Part shown: positions 17,148-26,043 of the stretch, in pieces
Numbering within the stretch: position 1 is the stretch's first letter
How the letters are laid out: every line of letters begins with the position of its first letter
Assembly: GCA_902506565.1 (NCBI GenBank)
Contig: LR732703.1
Span: forward strand, 2,990,425-3,054,424
Length of the DNA: 64,000 bases
Direction: 5' to 3'
Source of the DNA: Burkholderiales bacterium 8X
GTDB lineage: Bacteria; Pseudomonadota; Gammaproteobacteria; Burkholderiales; Burkholderiaceae_C
Notes under the pieces: model-generated
Database searches by the model: none
The model's input: the letters and a program-made list of their open reading frames with translations, nothing else
Told to the model about the DNA's origin: nothing
Translations under genes and position numbers: made by a program

Positions 17148-18338
17148 ATGTCTGATTTAAGTCTTCGACTGCAGCAAGCCACCAGCCAACTTCCGGTTTC
17201 TGCCTATTTCGACGAGGCCTTGTTCGCCTTCGAGGTCGAGCAGCTTTTCGCAAGCGGCCCGCGCTACGTGGGCCATCGGCTCACGGTGCCCGAGCAAGGC
17301 AGCTTCCATACCCTGCCGCAAGAGCACAACGGCCGCGCGCTGGTGCACACGCCCAAGGGCGTCGAACTGGTGTCCAACGTGTGCCGCCACCGGCAGGCGC
17401 TGATCCTGCAAGGCCGCGGCCAGCTCGACAACCAGAGCGGCGGCAACATCGTCTGCCCGCTGCACCGCTGGACCTACGCGGCCGCCGATCCGCGCCGCAC
17501 CGGCAAGCTGATCGGCGCACCGCATTTCGCGCAAGACCCCTGCCTCGACCTGCACAACTACCCGCTCGACGAGTGGAACGGCCTGCTGTTCGAGCGCGGC
17601 GCCCACGGCAAGGGCCGCGACGTGGCCGCCGACCTGGCAGGGCTCGGCCCCCGCGCCGACCTCGACTTCTCGGGCTATGCCTTCGACCGGGTCGAGCTGC
17701 ACGAGTGCAACTACAACTGGAAGACCTTCATCGAGGTCTACCTCGAGGACTACCACGTCGGCCCGTTCCATCCGGGCCTCGGCAGCTTCGTAACCTGCGA
17801 CGACCTGCGCTGGGAGTTCAAGGAACATTTCTCGGTGCAGACCGTGGGCGTCGCCAATCGCCTCGGCCGCGCCGGCAGCCCGGTGTACCAGCGCTGGCAG
17901 GAACAGCTGCTGCGCTACCGCGACGGCAAGCCGCCGAAGTACGGCGCCATCTGGCTCACCTACTACCCGAACGTCATGATCGAGTGGTATCCGCACGTGC
18001 TGACCGTGTCGACCCTGCACCCGGTCGGGCCTCAGAAGACGCTCAACATGGTGGAGTTCTTCTATCCCGAGGAAATCGTCGCGTTCGAGCGCGAGTTCGT
18101 CGAGGCGCAGCAGGCCGCTTACATGGAAACCTGCATCGAAGACGACGAGATCGCCGAGCGCATGGATGCCGGCCGGCGCGCACTCATGCTGCGCGGCGAC
18201 GACGAGAGCGGCCCCTACCAGAGCCCGATGGAAGACGGCATGCAGCAGTTCCACGAGTGGTACCGCAACCAGATGGCAGAGCGGACCGGCATGCGCCAGG
18301 CCGCCGGCAACACCACCCCTCTCCAGCTTTCGGCCTGA
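17148..18338 (+). CDS. Rieske-type aromatic ring-hydroxylating oxygenase, alpha subunit-like
   Basis: This 396-residue protein has a Rieske [2Fe-2S] site, C79-x-H81 and C103-x2-H106 (NVCRHR and CPLHRWTY). It also has a mononuclear iron site with H203 and H208 in [11 protein letters not shown] and probably a later acidic ligand near [10 protein letters not shown]. Such enzymes use electrons from a reductase to oxidise ring or N-methyl substrates. No reductase gene is next to it, and the substrate is unknown. The ATG at 17148 ([10 protein letters not shown]) is chosen over the upstream start at 17070, which adds unrelated residues. An EamA exporter gene follows after 5 bp. Confidence 0.9.
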   Translation: MSDLSLRLQQATSQLPVSAYFDEALFAFEVEQLFASGPRYVGHRLTVPEQGSFHTLPQEHNGRALVHTPKGVELVSNVCRHRQALILQGRGQLDNQSGGNIVCPLHRWTYAAADPRRTGKLIGAPHFAQDPCLDLHNYPLDEWNGLLFERGAHGKGRDVAADLAGLGPRADLDFSGYAFDRVELHECNYNWKTFIEVYLEDYHVGPFHPGLGSFVTCDDLRWEFKEHFSVQTVGVANRLGRAGSPVYQRWQEQLLRYRDGKPPKYGAIWLTYYPNVMIEWYPHVLTVSTLHPVGPQKTLNMVEFFYPEEIVAFEREFVEAQQAAYMETCIEDDEIAERMDAGRRALMLRGDDESGPYQSPMEDGMQQFHEWYRNQMAERTGMRQAAGNTTPLQLSA

Positions 18339-18343
18339 AGCGC

Positions 18344-19276
18344 ATGCAGGCGCTCTGGATGGTGCTCGGCGCCTTCATCTTCGCCAGCATGGGCGTGTGC
18401 GTGAAGATCGCATCGGCCTGGTTCTCGAGTGCCGAACTGGTGTTCTACCGCGGCCTCATCGGCATCGTCTTCCTGTGGGTGCTGGCCGCGAGCCGCGGCG
18501 TTTCGCTCAAGACCCGCTATCCGGGCATGCATGCCTGGCGCAGCCTGATCGGCGTGGCCTCGCTCGGCGCCTGGTTCTATTCGATCGCGCACATTTCGCT
18601 CGCCACGTCCATGACCCTCAACTACATGAGCAGCGTCTGGATTGCCGCCTTCCTGGTCGGCGGCGCGCTGCTGGCCTGGGTGCCGCTCCCGGGGCGCGAC
18701 GGCACGGTGCCAAGGCCGCCGCTGCAAGGCGCGCTGGTGGCCACGGTCATGGTGGGTTTCGGCGGCGTGGTGCTGATGCTGCGGCCCACGGTGGGCGCCA
18801 CCGAAGGCTTCGCCAGCCTGATGGGCTTGCTGTCGGGCCTCACCGCCGCGTTCGCCTACATCCAGGTCGTGGCGCTGTCGCGCCTCGGCGAGCCGGAAGC
18901 GCGGACCGTCTTCTATTTCGCGCTGGGCTCGGCGGTCGCCGGCGGGCTCGCGACCTGGCTCGGCGAATCCACGCCGTGGGCCGAATGGACCTGGTCCCAT
19001 GCCATCTGGCTGCTGCCGGTCGGCGTGCTCGCTGCCCTCGGCCAGCTGTGCATGACCCGGGCCTACGCCAGCGCCAAGACCGAGAGCGGAACCCTGCTGG
19101 TTGCGAATCTGCAGTACTCGGGCATCATCTTCGCGGCGATCTACAGCGTCCTGCTTTTCGGCGACCCGATCGATGCGGCAGGCTACGCCGGCATGGCGCT
19201 GATCATCGCGAGCGGCATCGCCGCCACGGTGCTGCGCCAGCGCTCGCTGCCCCAGGCGCCCGCCGAGGAACACTGA
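18344..19276 (+). CDS. EamA/DMT-family membrane transporter
   Basis: The 310-residue protein has ten predicted hydrophobic helices in two EamA repeats, starting with ALWMVLGAFIFASMGVCVKI. The second half includes GVLAALGQLCMTRAYASAKT, where the conserved family pattern falls. EamA proteins export small metabolites across the inner membrane. The start at 18344 lies 5 bp after the Rieske gene's stop, so the two are probably co-transcribed, and the rhodanese gene follows after 9 bp. The substrate cannot be told from sequence. Confidence 0.9.
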   Translation: MQALWMVLGAFIFASMGVCVKIASAWFSSAELVFYRGLIGIVFLWVLAASRGVSLKTRYPGMHAWRSLIGVASLGAWFYSIAHISLATSMTLNYMSSVWIAAFLVGGALLAWVPLPGRDGTVPRPPLQGALVATVMVGFGGVVLMLRPTVGATEGFASLMGLLSGLTAAFAYIQVVALSRLGEPEARTVFYFALGSAVAGGLATWLGESTPWAEWTWSHAIWLLPVGVLAALGQLCMTRAYASAKTESGTLLVANLQYSGIIFAAIYSVLLFGDPIDAAGYAGMALIIASGIAATVLRQRSLPQAPAEEH

Positions 19277-19285
19277 AGGAGCTCC

Positions 19286-20194
19286 ATGTACACGACCCTG
19301 ATTTCCGTATCCGAGTTGAAGGCGTTGCAACAGTCCGGCACCGAGTTGATGGTGTTCGACTGCAGCTTCGACCTGATGCAGCCCGAAGCGGGCGCGGCCC
19401 AGTACCGCTCGGCCCACATCCCCGGCGCCCTGCATGCCAACCTCGACACCGACCTGAGCGCGCGGCATGGCGTGCCCGGCGCACATGGCGAAGTGGTGGT
19501 GGCGCAGGAGGACGGCCAGCCGGCATCGGGCGGCCGCCATCCGCTGCCGAGCCGGGAGCGATTCGCAGCCTGGCTTTCGAGCGTGGGCTTCGCCAACACG
19601 ATGCAGGCCGTGGTGTACGACCGCAACGGCGCCAACTACTGCGGCCGCCTGTGGTGGATGCTCAAGTGGATGGGACACGATGCGGTGGCGGTGCTCGACG
19701 GCGGGCTGCAGGCCTGGACGGCCAGCGGCGAGACGGCCACCGACCGGGAGGAACCCGCGCGCTTCCAGTCGAACTTCGTGCCGGGCGAGCCGCTCGTTCG
19801 CCTGGTCGACACCGAGGCCGTGGCCGCCCAACTGGGCCAGGCCGGCCAGGTCATCGTCGATGCCCGGGCGCCCGCCCGCTACCGCGGCGAAGTCGAGCCG
19901 CTCGATCCGATCGCGGGCCACATACCCGGCGCGCTCAATCGTCCGTTCTCCGAAAACCTCGGCCCCGACGGCAAGTTCAAGTCGTCCGAACAACTGCGCA
20001 GCGAGTTCGAGAGCCTGCTCGCCGGCCGCCCGGCGAGCGCCGTGGTGCATCAATGCGGCAGCGGCGTGAGCGCCGTGCCCAACCTGCTCGCGATGCAGAT
20101 CGCCGGACTCGGAACCACCGCGCTCTATGCCGGCAGCTGGAGCGAATGGAGCAACACGCCGGGCCTGCCGACCCGGCAAGGTCCGGACGCTTGA
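19286..20194 (+). CDS. Two-domain rhodanese, 3-mercaptopyruvate sulfurtransferase-like
   Basis: The 302-residue protein carries two rhodanese domains. The first (about 1-150) is inactive in type. The second (about 165-300) holds the catalytic Cys257 in HQCGSGVSA, the CG-S-G-V loop of mercaptopyruvate sulfurtransferases such as SseA. VVYDRNGANYCGRLWWMLKW and HIPGALNRPF are also typical. It transfers sulfane sulfur to cyanide or thiols in the cytoplasm. An AAGGAG site precedes its ATG. It ends the probable Rieske-EamA-rhodanese unit and is 7 bp from the zinc-importer operon. Confidence 0.9.
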   Translation: MYTTLISVSELKALQQSGTELMVFDCSFDLMQPEAGAAQYRSAHIPGALHANLDTDLSARHGVPGAHGEVVVAQEDGQPASGGRHPLPSRERFAAWLSSVGFANTMQAVVYDRNGANYCGRLWWMLKWMGHDAVAVLDGGLQAWTASGETATDREEPARFQSNFVPGEPLVRLVDTEAVAAQLGQAGQVIVDARAPARYRGEVEPLDPIAGHIPGALNRPFSENLGPDGKFKSSEQLRSEFESLLAGRPASAVVHQCGSGVSAVPNLLAMQIAGLGTTALYAGSWSEWSNTPGLPTRQGPDA

Positions 20195-20201
20195 GGACTC
20201 G

Positions 20202-20774
20202 ATGACCAGATCCGGCAGCCCTGCATGGCCCGGCATCAAGCCGGGGGCTCTGTGTGCCTGGCTGGGCCTCCTGCTCGCATGGCCGCTTGCCGGATCGGCG
20301 CAGCCTGCGGCGCGCGCCCATGTGCATGGCCAGGTCAAGCTCGAAGTCGTGATCGACGGGCCCACGGTGGTGATCGAAATGAGCTCCCCGCTCGACAACT
20401 TCGTCGGTTTCGAGCACGCGCCCCGGAGCGACAGCGAGCGGCAGCGGGTCGACGACGTCCTGGCCCGGCTCCGGCTGCCGGACGAGATGTTCAAGATCGA
20501 CCCGGTCGGCAATTGCAAGCTCGGCCCGGTCAGCTTGCGCTCCGCCGCGCTCGGGTTGGGCAAGGGCGAAGGCGCCTCGGCCGAGGCGCATGCCGATCTC
20601 GACGGAACCTTCGCCTTCAATTGCACCAACGCGACCGCGACCAAGTTCATCGACCTCGGCTTCTTCAATGCCTTCAGGTCGGTGCGGCAGATCGATGCCC
20701 AGATCGCCTCGCCCCAGGGCCAGTTCCAGCGAACCCTGAAGAAGCCGAACGCGCGGCTCGCATGGAGCAAGTAG
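20202..20774 (+). CDS. zrgA: ZrgA-family (DUF2796) periplasmic zinc-uptake protein
   Basis: This 190-residue exported protein has a hydrophobic signal segment (residues about 18-38) and the family's short His motif AHVHG after cleavage. The DUF2796 core follows, including SPLDNFVGFEHAP and a paired Cys (about 107 and 147). ZrgA is part of the Vibrio zinc importer ZrgABCDE. The next three genes encode its ATPase, permease and DUF3299 partner in the same order, so the assignment rests on family plus operon. Zinc specificity here is inferred. Its stop overlaps the ATPase start by 13 bases. Confidence 0.82.
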   Translation: MTRSGSPAWPGIKPGALCAWLGLLLAWPLAGSAQPAARAHVHGQVKLEVVIDGPTVVIEMSSPLDNFVGFEHAPRSDSERQRVDDVLARLRLPDEMFKIDPVGNCKLGPVSLRSAALGLGKGEGASAEAHADLDGTFAFNCTNATATKFIDLGFFNAFRSVRQIDAQIASPQGQFQRTLKKPNARLAWSK

Positions 20775-21541
20775 GCGACCGCGACTTGCTCGAGATCGAG
20801 GCGCTGCGCTTCGGCTGGCCGGGTTCGGCATCGCAATGCATCGCGATCGACCGCCTCTCGATCGCCCCGGGCGACACCCTCTTCCTGCACGGCCCGAGCG
20901 GCAGCGGCAAGAGCACGCTGCTTTCGTTGATGGCCGGCGTCCTCGCAGGCGATGAAGGCCATGTGCGGCTGCTCGGCCAGGACTGGAAGGCGCTCGGCGA
21001 CGCCGCGCGCGATCGCCACCGGGTCGATCATGTCGGCTACATCTTCCAGCAGTTCAACCTGCTGCCGTATCTCAGCGTGATCGACAACGTCCTGCTGCCC
21101 TGCGGCTTCTCCAAGCTGCGCAAGCTTCGCGCCGCGTCGAGCGGCGATGCAAGTTCCGCGGCTGCCTCGTTGCTGGATCGGATGGGAATCGGCGCGGCCC
21201 TGCTGCGACAGCCGGCGATGCGACTTTCGGTCGGCCAGCAGCAGCGCGTGGCTGCGGCGCGGGCGTTGATCGGCCGGCCCGAACTCGTCATCGCCGACGA
21301 GCCGACCTCTGCGCTCGACCATGAATTGCGCGATGCCTTCCTCGACGTGCTGCTCGAAGCCTGCGGCGAGCATCGCAGCGCACTGGTGTTCGTGAGCCAT
21401 GACCGCCAGCTTGCAGGGCGATTCCAGCGACAGCTGTCGTTGGCAGAAATCAATGTCTCCGCATCGCCGTCCGCGCCGCCTGCGCCGCCCGCGCCAGGCG
21501 AACCCGGCGAACGCGCGCCACACCGCGCCGCGGCAGCATGA
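20762..21541 (+). CDS. ABC transporter ATP-binding protein of the Zrg-type zinc importer
   Basis: This 259-residue ATPase has Walker A GPSGSGKST, a Q-loop in YIFQQFNLLPYLSVIDNVLL, the signature LSVGQQQRVA and Walker B LVIADEPTSALD, followed by the switch His in FVSHDRQ. It belongs to the MacB/LolD-like subfamily that pairs with FtsX-type permeases. A Pro/Ala-rich tail of about 30 residues is unusual. The start overlaps the end of zrgA and the stop overlaps the permease start by four bases, so translation is coupled. It presumably powers the permease encoded next. Confidence 0.92.
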   Translation: MEQVGDRDLLEIEALRFGWPGSASQCIAIDRLSIAPGDTLFLHGPSGSGKSTLLSLMAGVLAGDEGHVRLLGQDWKALGDAARDRHRVDHVGYIFQQFNLLPYLSVIDNVLLPCGFSKLRKLRAASSGDASSAAASLLDRMGIGAALLRQPAMRLSVGQQQRVAAARALIGRPELVIADEPTSALDHELRDAFLDVLLEACGEHRSALVFVSHDRQLAGRFQRQLSLAEINVSASPSAPPAPPAPGEPGERAPHRAAAA

Positions 21542-22800
21542 AGCCGCTCTTCGGCATCGCGTGGCGCAGCGCCTGGAACCGGCGCTTCACGCTCGCGCTG
21601 ACCGTGCTGTCGATCGCGCTCTCGACCCTCTTGCTGCTCGGTGTCGAGCGCATCCGTGCGCAGCTGCGCGAAAGCTTCTCGTCCTCGGTCTCCGGCACCG
21701 ACCTGATCGTCGGCGCGCGCGGCGGCTCGTCGCAGTTGCTTCTTTATTCGGTGTTCCGCATCGGCTCCGCGACCCACAACATGCAATGGAGGAGCGTGCA
21801 GGCGATTGCCGCGCATCCGGGTGTCGATTGGGCGGTGCCCTTGTCGCTCGGCGACTCGCACCGAAGCTTTCCGGTGCTGGCGACCACCGCCGCGTACTTC
21901 GAGCATTTCCGCTACGGCGACCGCCAGCCGCTGGCGTTGCGGCAGGGCAAGCCCTTCGAGGCGCTCTTCGACGTCGTGCTCGGCGCCGAGGTGGCCGAGC
22001 GGCTCGGCTACACGCTCGGCGAGCGGATCACGCTGTCGCACGGCGCGGGCGGGCTCGGCACGAACGAGCATGCCGACAAGCCGTTCACCGTGGTGGGCGT
22101 GCTCGCCCGGACCGGCACGCCGGTCGACCGCAGCCTGCACATCGGGCTCGAGGCGATGGAGGCGATCCATCTCGAATGGGCGGCCGGCGCGCCGATGCCG
22201 GGCCTCCGGATCACGGCGGACCAGGTGCGCAAGTTCGACCTCGCACCCAAGAGCGTGACTGCCGTCCTGGTGGGCTTGAAGAACCGGTCGGCGGTGTTCA
22301 ACGTGCAGCGTTTCGTCTCGGGCTATGCGCCGGAGCCGCTCCTCGCGATTCTTCCGGGCGTCGCGCTGGACGAACTCTGGACCGTGGTCGGCATGGGCGA
22401 GAACGCGCTCCTGCTGATGTCGAGCCTGGTGGCCTTGGTCAGCATCGCCGGGTTGGTGTCGGTGGTGATGGCGGGGCTCAACGAACGCCGGCGCGAACTC
22501 GCCGTGCTGCGTGCTGTCGGCGCCGGGCCGCGCCATGTGCTGGCACTCCTGGTGCTCGAAGGCGGCATGGTGTCGTTCATCGGCGTGCTGCTCGGAGCGC
22601 TGCTCGCGGCCCTGGGGACGGCCCTGTTGTCGCCATGGCTGCAGGCCGAATTCGGGCTGTCGCTCCGGCTTTCCGAACCTACACTGGCCGAATGGCAGCT
22701 GATCGGCGGCGTGCTGGCTGCCGGAACCATCGCCAGCTTGCTGCCCGGCATCCGGGCCTACCGCCTTTCGCTCGCCGACGGTCTTTCTCCGCGAACCTGA
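21538..22800 (+). CDS. FtsX-like ABC permease of the Zrg-type zinc importer
   Basis: The 420-residue protein has one N-terminal membrane helix (about 15-37), a large periplasmic domain (about 45-275) and three C-terminal helices (about 285-310, 335-365, 380-400), the MacB/FtsX layout. SGTDLIVGARGGSSQLLLYS is the family's N-terminal signature, and ERRRELAVLRAVGAGPRHVL is the cytoplasmic coupling segment. It forms the membrane part of the ZrgA-linked transporter. It is translationally coupled to the ATPase and followed 8 bp later by the DUF3299 gene. Confidence 0.9.
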   Translation: MKPLFGIAWRSAWNRRFTLALTVLSIALSTLLLLGVERIRAQLRESFSSSVSGTDLIVGARGGSSQLLLYSVFRIGSATHNMQWRSVQAIAAHPGVDWAVPLSLGDSHRSFPVLATTAAYFEHFRYGDRQPLALRQGKPFEALFDVVLGAEVAERLGYTLGERITLSHGAGGLGTNEHADKPFTVVGVLARTGTPVDRSLHIGLEAMEAIHLEWAAGAPMPGLRITADQVRKFDLAPKSVTAVLVGLKNRSAVFNVQRFVSGYAPEPLLAILPGVALDELWTVVGMGENALLLMSSLVALVSIAGLVSVVMAGLNERRRELAVLRAVGAGPRHVLALLVLEGGMVSFIGVLLGALLAALGTALLSPWLQAEFGLSLRLSEPTLAEWQLIGGVLAAGTIASLLPGIRAYRLSLADGLSPRT

Positions 22801-22808
22801 TCCTCATC

Positions 22809-23384
22809 ATGAAGCTCTCCAACATGCGCAAGCCCTCGATCGCGGTGCTCTTCACCGCGGCAATGGGGCTTCACGGCCTGCCCGCCTTCGCTGCCGACAC
22901 CACGCCCGCAGCCCGCACCAGCACCGCACAACCCCGCCTCATGACCTGGGAACAACTGGTGCCGAAGAACTGGGATCCGATGAAGGAGTTCAAGGGCATG
23001 GACCTCTCGAAGCTCGAAGACGGCGATCCCCGTGCCAACGAGCTCCTGATGAAGATGCAGGAGGTCTCCAACAATGCGCCGACCAACGCGGAGCTCGACG
23101 GCGTCGACATCAAGATCCCCGGCTTCATCGTTCCGCTCGAGGAAAACAAGGGCGAGCTGACCGAGTTCCTGCTGGTGCCCTACTTCGGCGCCTGCATCCA
23201 CACGCCGCCGCCGCCGGCCAACCAGATCCTGCACGTGCGTCCACGCCAGGGTGCGAAATTCAGGTCGATGGACACGGTGTGGGTCACCGGCAAGCTGCAG
23301 ACCCGGCGCAACGATTCGATGATGGGCGTGAGCGGCTATTCGATGACGGCGGACAGCGTCACGAAGTACAGCGCGGGCAAGTAG
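22809..23384 (+). CDS. DUF3299-family exported protein, Zrg operon
   Basis: The 191-residue protein has a signal peptide (cleavage near PAFAADT) and a DUF3299 domain. Motifs are VDIKIPGFIVPLEENKGELT, FLLVPYFGACIHTPPPPANQ and TVWVTGKLQ. The lone Cys with the nearby His may bind metal. In Vibrio a DUF3299 protein is part of the Zrg zinc importer, and the placement here, last in the operon, agrees. Its molecular job is not established. It starts 8 bp after the permease stop. Confidence 0.85.
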   Translation: MKLSNMRKPSIAVLFTAAMGLHGLPAFAADTTPAARTSTAQPRLMTWEQLVPKNWDPMKEFKGMDLSKLEDGDPRANELLMKMQEVSNNAPTNAELDGVDIKIPGFIVPLEENKGELTEFLLVPYFGACIHTPPPPANQILHVRPRQGAKFRSMDTVWVTGKLQTRRNDSMMGVSGYSMTADSVTKYSAGK

Positions 23385-23406
23385 CCGGTGGCGCTTCGAA
23401 GCCCGG

Positions 23407-24675
23407 TCAGCCCGTCGACTGGGCCATGACCCGAGGTCGCGCTGCCGCCGGCGACCGGACCCTTTCAGGCCTCACACCCACGCCCACCGCATAAGCCGGC
23501 AGCGCCTGCAGCATCGGCCAGCGCTGCATCAGGCGCAACGGCCAGGGCACACCCAAAGGACGTTGTCGCCCCGAGCTTTGCAGCACCGGTGTCAAGAGCC
23601 GCTTCTGGATCGCGACCTGGAGCGCCTGCGTCGCCCTCGCCGGAAAGAGCCGGCGGGCCTGCACTTTCTCGAGCAGCGGCACCAGGGCCGCGGCATCGAT
23701 GCGCGCATCGGCCAGCGAAGGCCCGAGGATGTTGGCCGTGGCCACGGCATCCTGCACCGCGAGGTTGATGCCGACGCCGCCGATCGGCGACATCGCATGC
23801 GCCGCGTCGCCGATGCAGAGCAGGCCCGGCTTCCACCATCGTTCGAGCCGGTCGACCGCGACGCTGAGCAGCTTGACGTCGTTCCAGTCGGCGATGTGCG
23901 AGACGCGATCCTCGAGGAGCGGCGCGGCCGAGGCGACCTCGCGCCGAAACGCTTCCAGGCCGCGGGCCTGGATCGCCTCGATGCCGCCCTTGGCGATGAC
24001 GTAGGCGCATTGCCAATAGCTGCCCCGATCGATGGTCGCCATGAAGTGGCCGGTATCGATGAAGCCGCCGGAGCCGGCCGGGTCGCTCGGCCTTTTTGGC
24101 AGGCGCATCCAGAGCACGTCGATCGGCGCCCCGATGTCCTTGACGACCAGGCCCGCGCAGGACCGCAGAACCGAACGGCGGCCATCGGCAGCAATCACCA
24201 GGTCCGCCGCGATCCGCACCGGGCCATCGACGCCCACGGCTTCAACGCCCCGGACCTGCCCGCCCTGCTCCACCAGCCCGACACCTTCGCAATCGAGCAT
24301 CAGGCGAAAGCCGGCGTGGCGCTCGGCCTCGTCACGAACGAAGTCGAGGAACTCCCACTGCGGCATCATCGCGATGAAGTTGGAGCGGCGCCGAAGCCGC
24401 GAGAAGTCGGCGATCGTGACCCGCTGGCCGGAGATGGTGGCGTGCAGCCGCTCCGCCTTGTCGTAGGGCCGGGCCAGGAAGCTTTCGAGGAGGCCCAGGT
24501 CGTCCATGACGTCGAGCGTGGACGGATGAACCGTGTCGCCCCTGAAGTCCCGCAGGAAGTCGGCATGTTTCTCTAGCACGAGGGTCTCGACGCCGGCACG
24601 CGCGAGCAAGAGGCCGAGCATCATGCCGGCCGGACCGCCTCCCACGATGCAGCAGCGCGTGGAAAGCCCGGTCAT
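23407..24675 (-). CDS. FAD-dependent class A flavin monooxygenase
   Basis: The 422-residue protein has the FAD-binding GxGxxG motif CCIVGGGPAGMMLGLLLARAG at its N-terminus (residues 8-28, quoted in part as VGGGPAGMMLGLLLARAG). The DG motif is in IAADGRRS and the second FAD motif is GLLCIGDAAHAMSPIGGVG, so it is a p-hydroxybenzoate-hydroxylase-type enzyme. These add one oxygen atom to phenolic substrates using NAD(P)H. The substrate is unknown. It is convergent with the zinc operon, with 22 bp between stops, and 9 bp downstream of a small acidic-protein gene. Confidence 0.88.
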   Translation of the reverse strand: MTGLSTRCCIVGGGPAGMMLGLLLARAGVETLVLEKHADFLRDFRGDTVHPSTLDVMDDLGLLESFLARPYDKAERLHATISGQRVTIADFSRLRRRSNFIAMMPQWEFLDFVRDEAERHAGFRLMLDCEGVGLVEQGGQVRGVEAVGVDGPVRIAADLVIAADGRRSVLRSCAGLVVKDIGAPIDVLWMRLPKRPSDPAGSGGFIDTGHFMATIDRGSYWQCAYVIAKGGIEAIQARGLEAFRREVASAAPLLEDRVSHIADWNDVKLLSVAVDRLERWWKPGLLCIGDAAHAMSPIGGVGINLAVQDAVATANILGPSLADARIDAAALVPLLEKVQARRLFPARATQALQVAIQKRLLTPVLQSSGRQRPLGVPWPLRLMQRWPMLQALPAYAVGVGVRPERVRSPAAARPRVMAQSTG

Positions 24676-24684
24676 GGCGGCGAC

Positions 24685-24948
24685 TCAGTCGGGCGCCTGC
24701 ATCACCCGGTCGAACTCCTCGTCGGCCGGCACGTTGTCGGCATCGAGGTCGCTCGCATCGGTCAGGTCGATGCCGGTTTCCTCGGCGAGGTCCTCGGGCA
24801 CGTCGTCCTCGTCGTCGCCTTCGTCGTCCGGGCCGGCCTCTTCGTCGACGTCGTCGATGGAAGCGTCAGCCGCTTCGCCGGTGACGAGGTCCTGCTCGGA
24901 TGCATCGTTGGCAGCTTCGGTGGCGCGAGGTGGCGTGACGCGTTTCAT
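24685..24948 (-). CDS. Small, highly acidic protein of unknown function
   Basis: The 87-residue product carries 33 Asp/Glu and only four Lys/Arg, so it is strongly acidic and probably disordered. No signal peptide, membrane segment or known motif is seen. It starts at ATG 24948 (MKRVTPPRA) and ends 9 bp before the flavin monooxygenase start on the same strand. It lies between that gene and a ZIP metal transporter, so cation binding is possible but unproven. The reading frame is regular, and the acidic run is not a simple repeat. Confidence 0.6.
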   Translation of the reverse strand: MKRVTPPRATEAANDASEQDLVTGEAADASIDDVDEEAGPDDEGDDEDDVPEDLAEETGIDLTDASDLDADNVPADEEFDRVMQAPD

Positions 24949-25029
24949 GAATCTTCCTTTGGCTGTTGCGGACGCTAGTGTGAGTCAGCCGCTGCAGCTT
25001 GACCAGCCCCGGCTGCGCGGCGGCAAGGG

Positions 25030-25971
25030 TCAATCCTTGGTGGCTGCCGATTCGTGCTCGTGGCCATCGTGCGCATGATGATGCTCGGCATCGTGCGAAT
25101 GGCCGCGACCCGAATGCGCGACGGCGCTCACCACCGAAACCAGCAGGATGCCGATCGCGAGCCATGCCACCTGCAGCACGGTCTGCCGCGCAGAAAGGCG
25201 CTTTTGCAGCTGCGGGATCAGGTCGGCCAGCGCGACATACACGAAGCTGCTCGATGCCAGCACCAGGAAGTAAGGCAGCCAGCCTTGCAGCGAGTCGACC
25301 AGCCAGTAGCCGGCCAGGCCGCCGAGCGCGGTCATGGTGCCGGCCAGCGACACCTTCAGGAGCGCGGCACGCGAATTGGGCGAGCTGCGCCGCAGCACCA
25401 CCAGGTCGCCGATGTGATGCGGCACCTCGTGCGCCAGCACGGCCACCGCCGCGACCAGGCCGAGCCGCAGGTCGGCGATGAAGGCGGATGCGATCAGGAT
25501 GCCGTCGCCGAAGCAGTGCACGCTGTCGCCGGTCAGCACCGCCCAGCCGCCGCGATGCGCATGCGCATGCGTATGGCCGTGGGCGTGGTCGTGGGCCGCG
25601 CCGTGACTCGGCGGATGCTCCTGTCCATGTGGATGCGAATGCGCGTCGTGATGCGCATGATCCTGATCCTGCGCATCGTGATGCTCGTGTCCGTGATGCC
25701 AGAGCTCGGCCTTGTCCAGCAGGAAGAACAGCACCAGGCCGAACAGCAGCACCCCGAACAACACCGCCGGCCTGACGCCGCTTTCGAACGCCTCCGGCAA
25801 GAGGTGCATGAAGGCGGTGGCCAGCAAGGCGCCGGCCGCCAGGCTCAGGAGATGTTGCGAGTTGACGCCACCGCCGGCGCCGCGCACCCCGATTCGAAGC
25901 AGCAACGCGGCGATCCAGACACTGCCGATTCCGGCTATCAGGGTCGCGGCGAGGATGGCAAGCAGATTCAT
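25030..25971 (-). CDS. ZIP-family divalent metal transporter with His-rich loop
   Basis: This 313-residue inner-membrane protein has about eight hydrophobic helices. A long His/Asp-rich cytoplasmic loop (about residues 90-145, repeated HAH, HDH and HGH) lies between helices three and four, and a His-rich tail follows helix eight. The helix-four and helix-five metal sites read VHCFGDGILIASAF and VLAHEVPHHIGDLVVL; the HEVPHHIGD pattern is the ZIP signature. It should move zinc or another divalent metal. The ATG at 25971 is preferred over a GTG at 25980. A terminator for the upstream gene lies just before it. Confidence 0.93.
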   Translation of the reverse strand: MNLLAILAATLIAGIGSVWIAALLLRIGVRGAGGGVNSQHLLSLAAGALLATAFMHLLPEAFESGVRPAVLFGVLLFGLVLFFLLDKAELWHHGHEHHDAQDQDHAHHDAHSHPHGQEHPPSHGAAHDHAHGHTHAHAHRGGWAVLTGDSVHCFGDGILIASAFIADLRLGLVAAVAVLAHEVPHHIGDLVVLRRSSPNSRAALLKVSLAGTMTALGGLAGYWLVDSLQGWLPYFLVLASSSFVYVALADLIPQLQKRLSARQTVLQVAWLAIGILLVSVVSAVAHSGRGHSHDAEHHHAHDGHEHESAATKD

Positions 25972-25985
25972 TGAAAACACACGAC

Positions 25986-26015
25986 AAAGAAAAAAGCCGC
26001 CTCTCGGACGGCTTT
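25986..26015 (-). terminator. Rho-independent terminator of the dienelactone hydrolase gene
   Basis: On the minus strand AAAGCCG (26009-26015) pairs with CGGCTTT (25993-25999) across a nine-base loop and runs into a T-rich tract. It lies 29 bp after the hydrolase stop and just upstream of the ZIP gene start. Confidence 0.85.
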
Positions 26016-26043
26016 CGACAAGAGAAGCGAACGGCCCCTGCGG

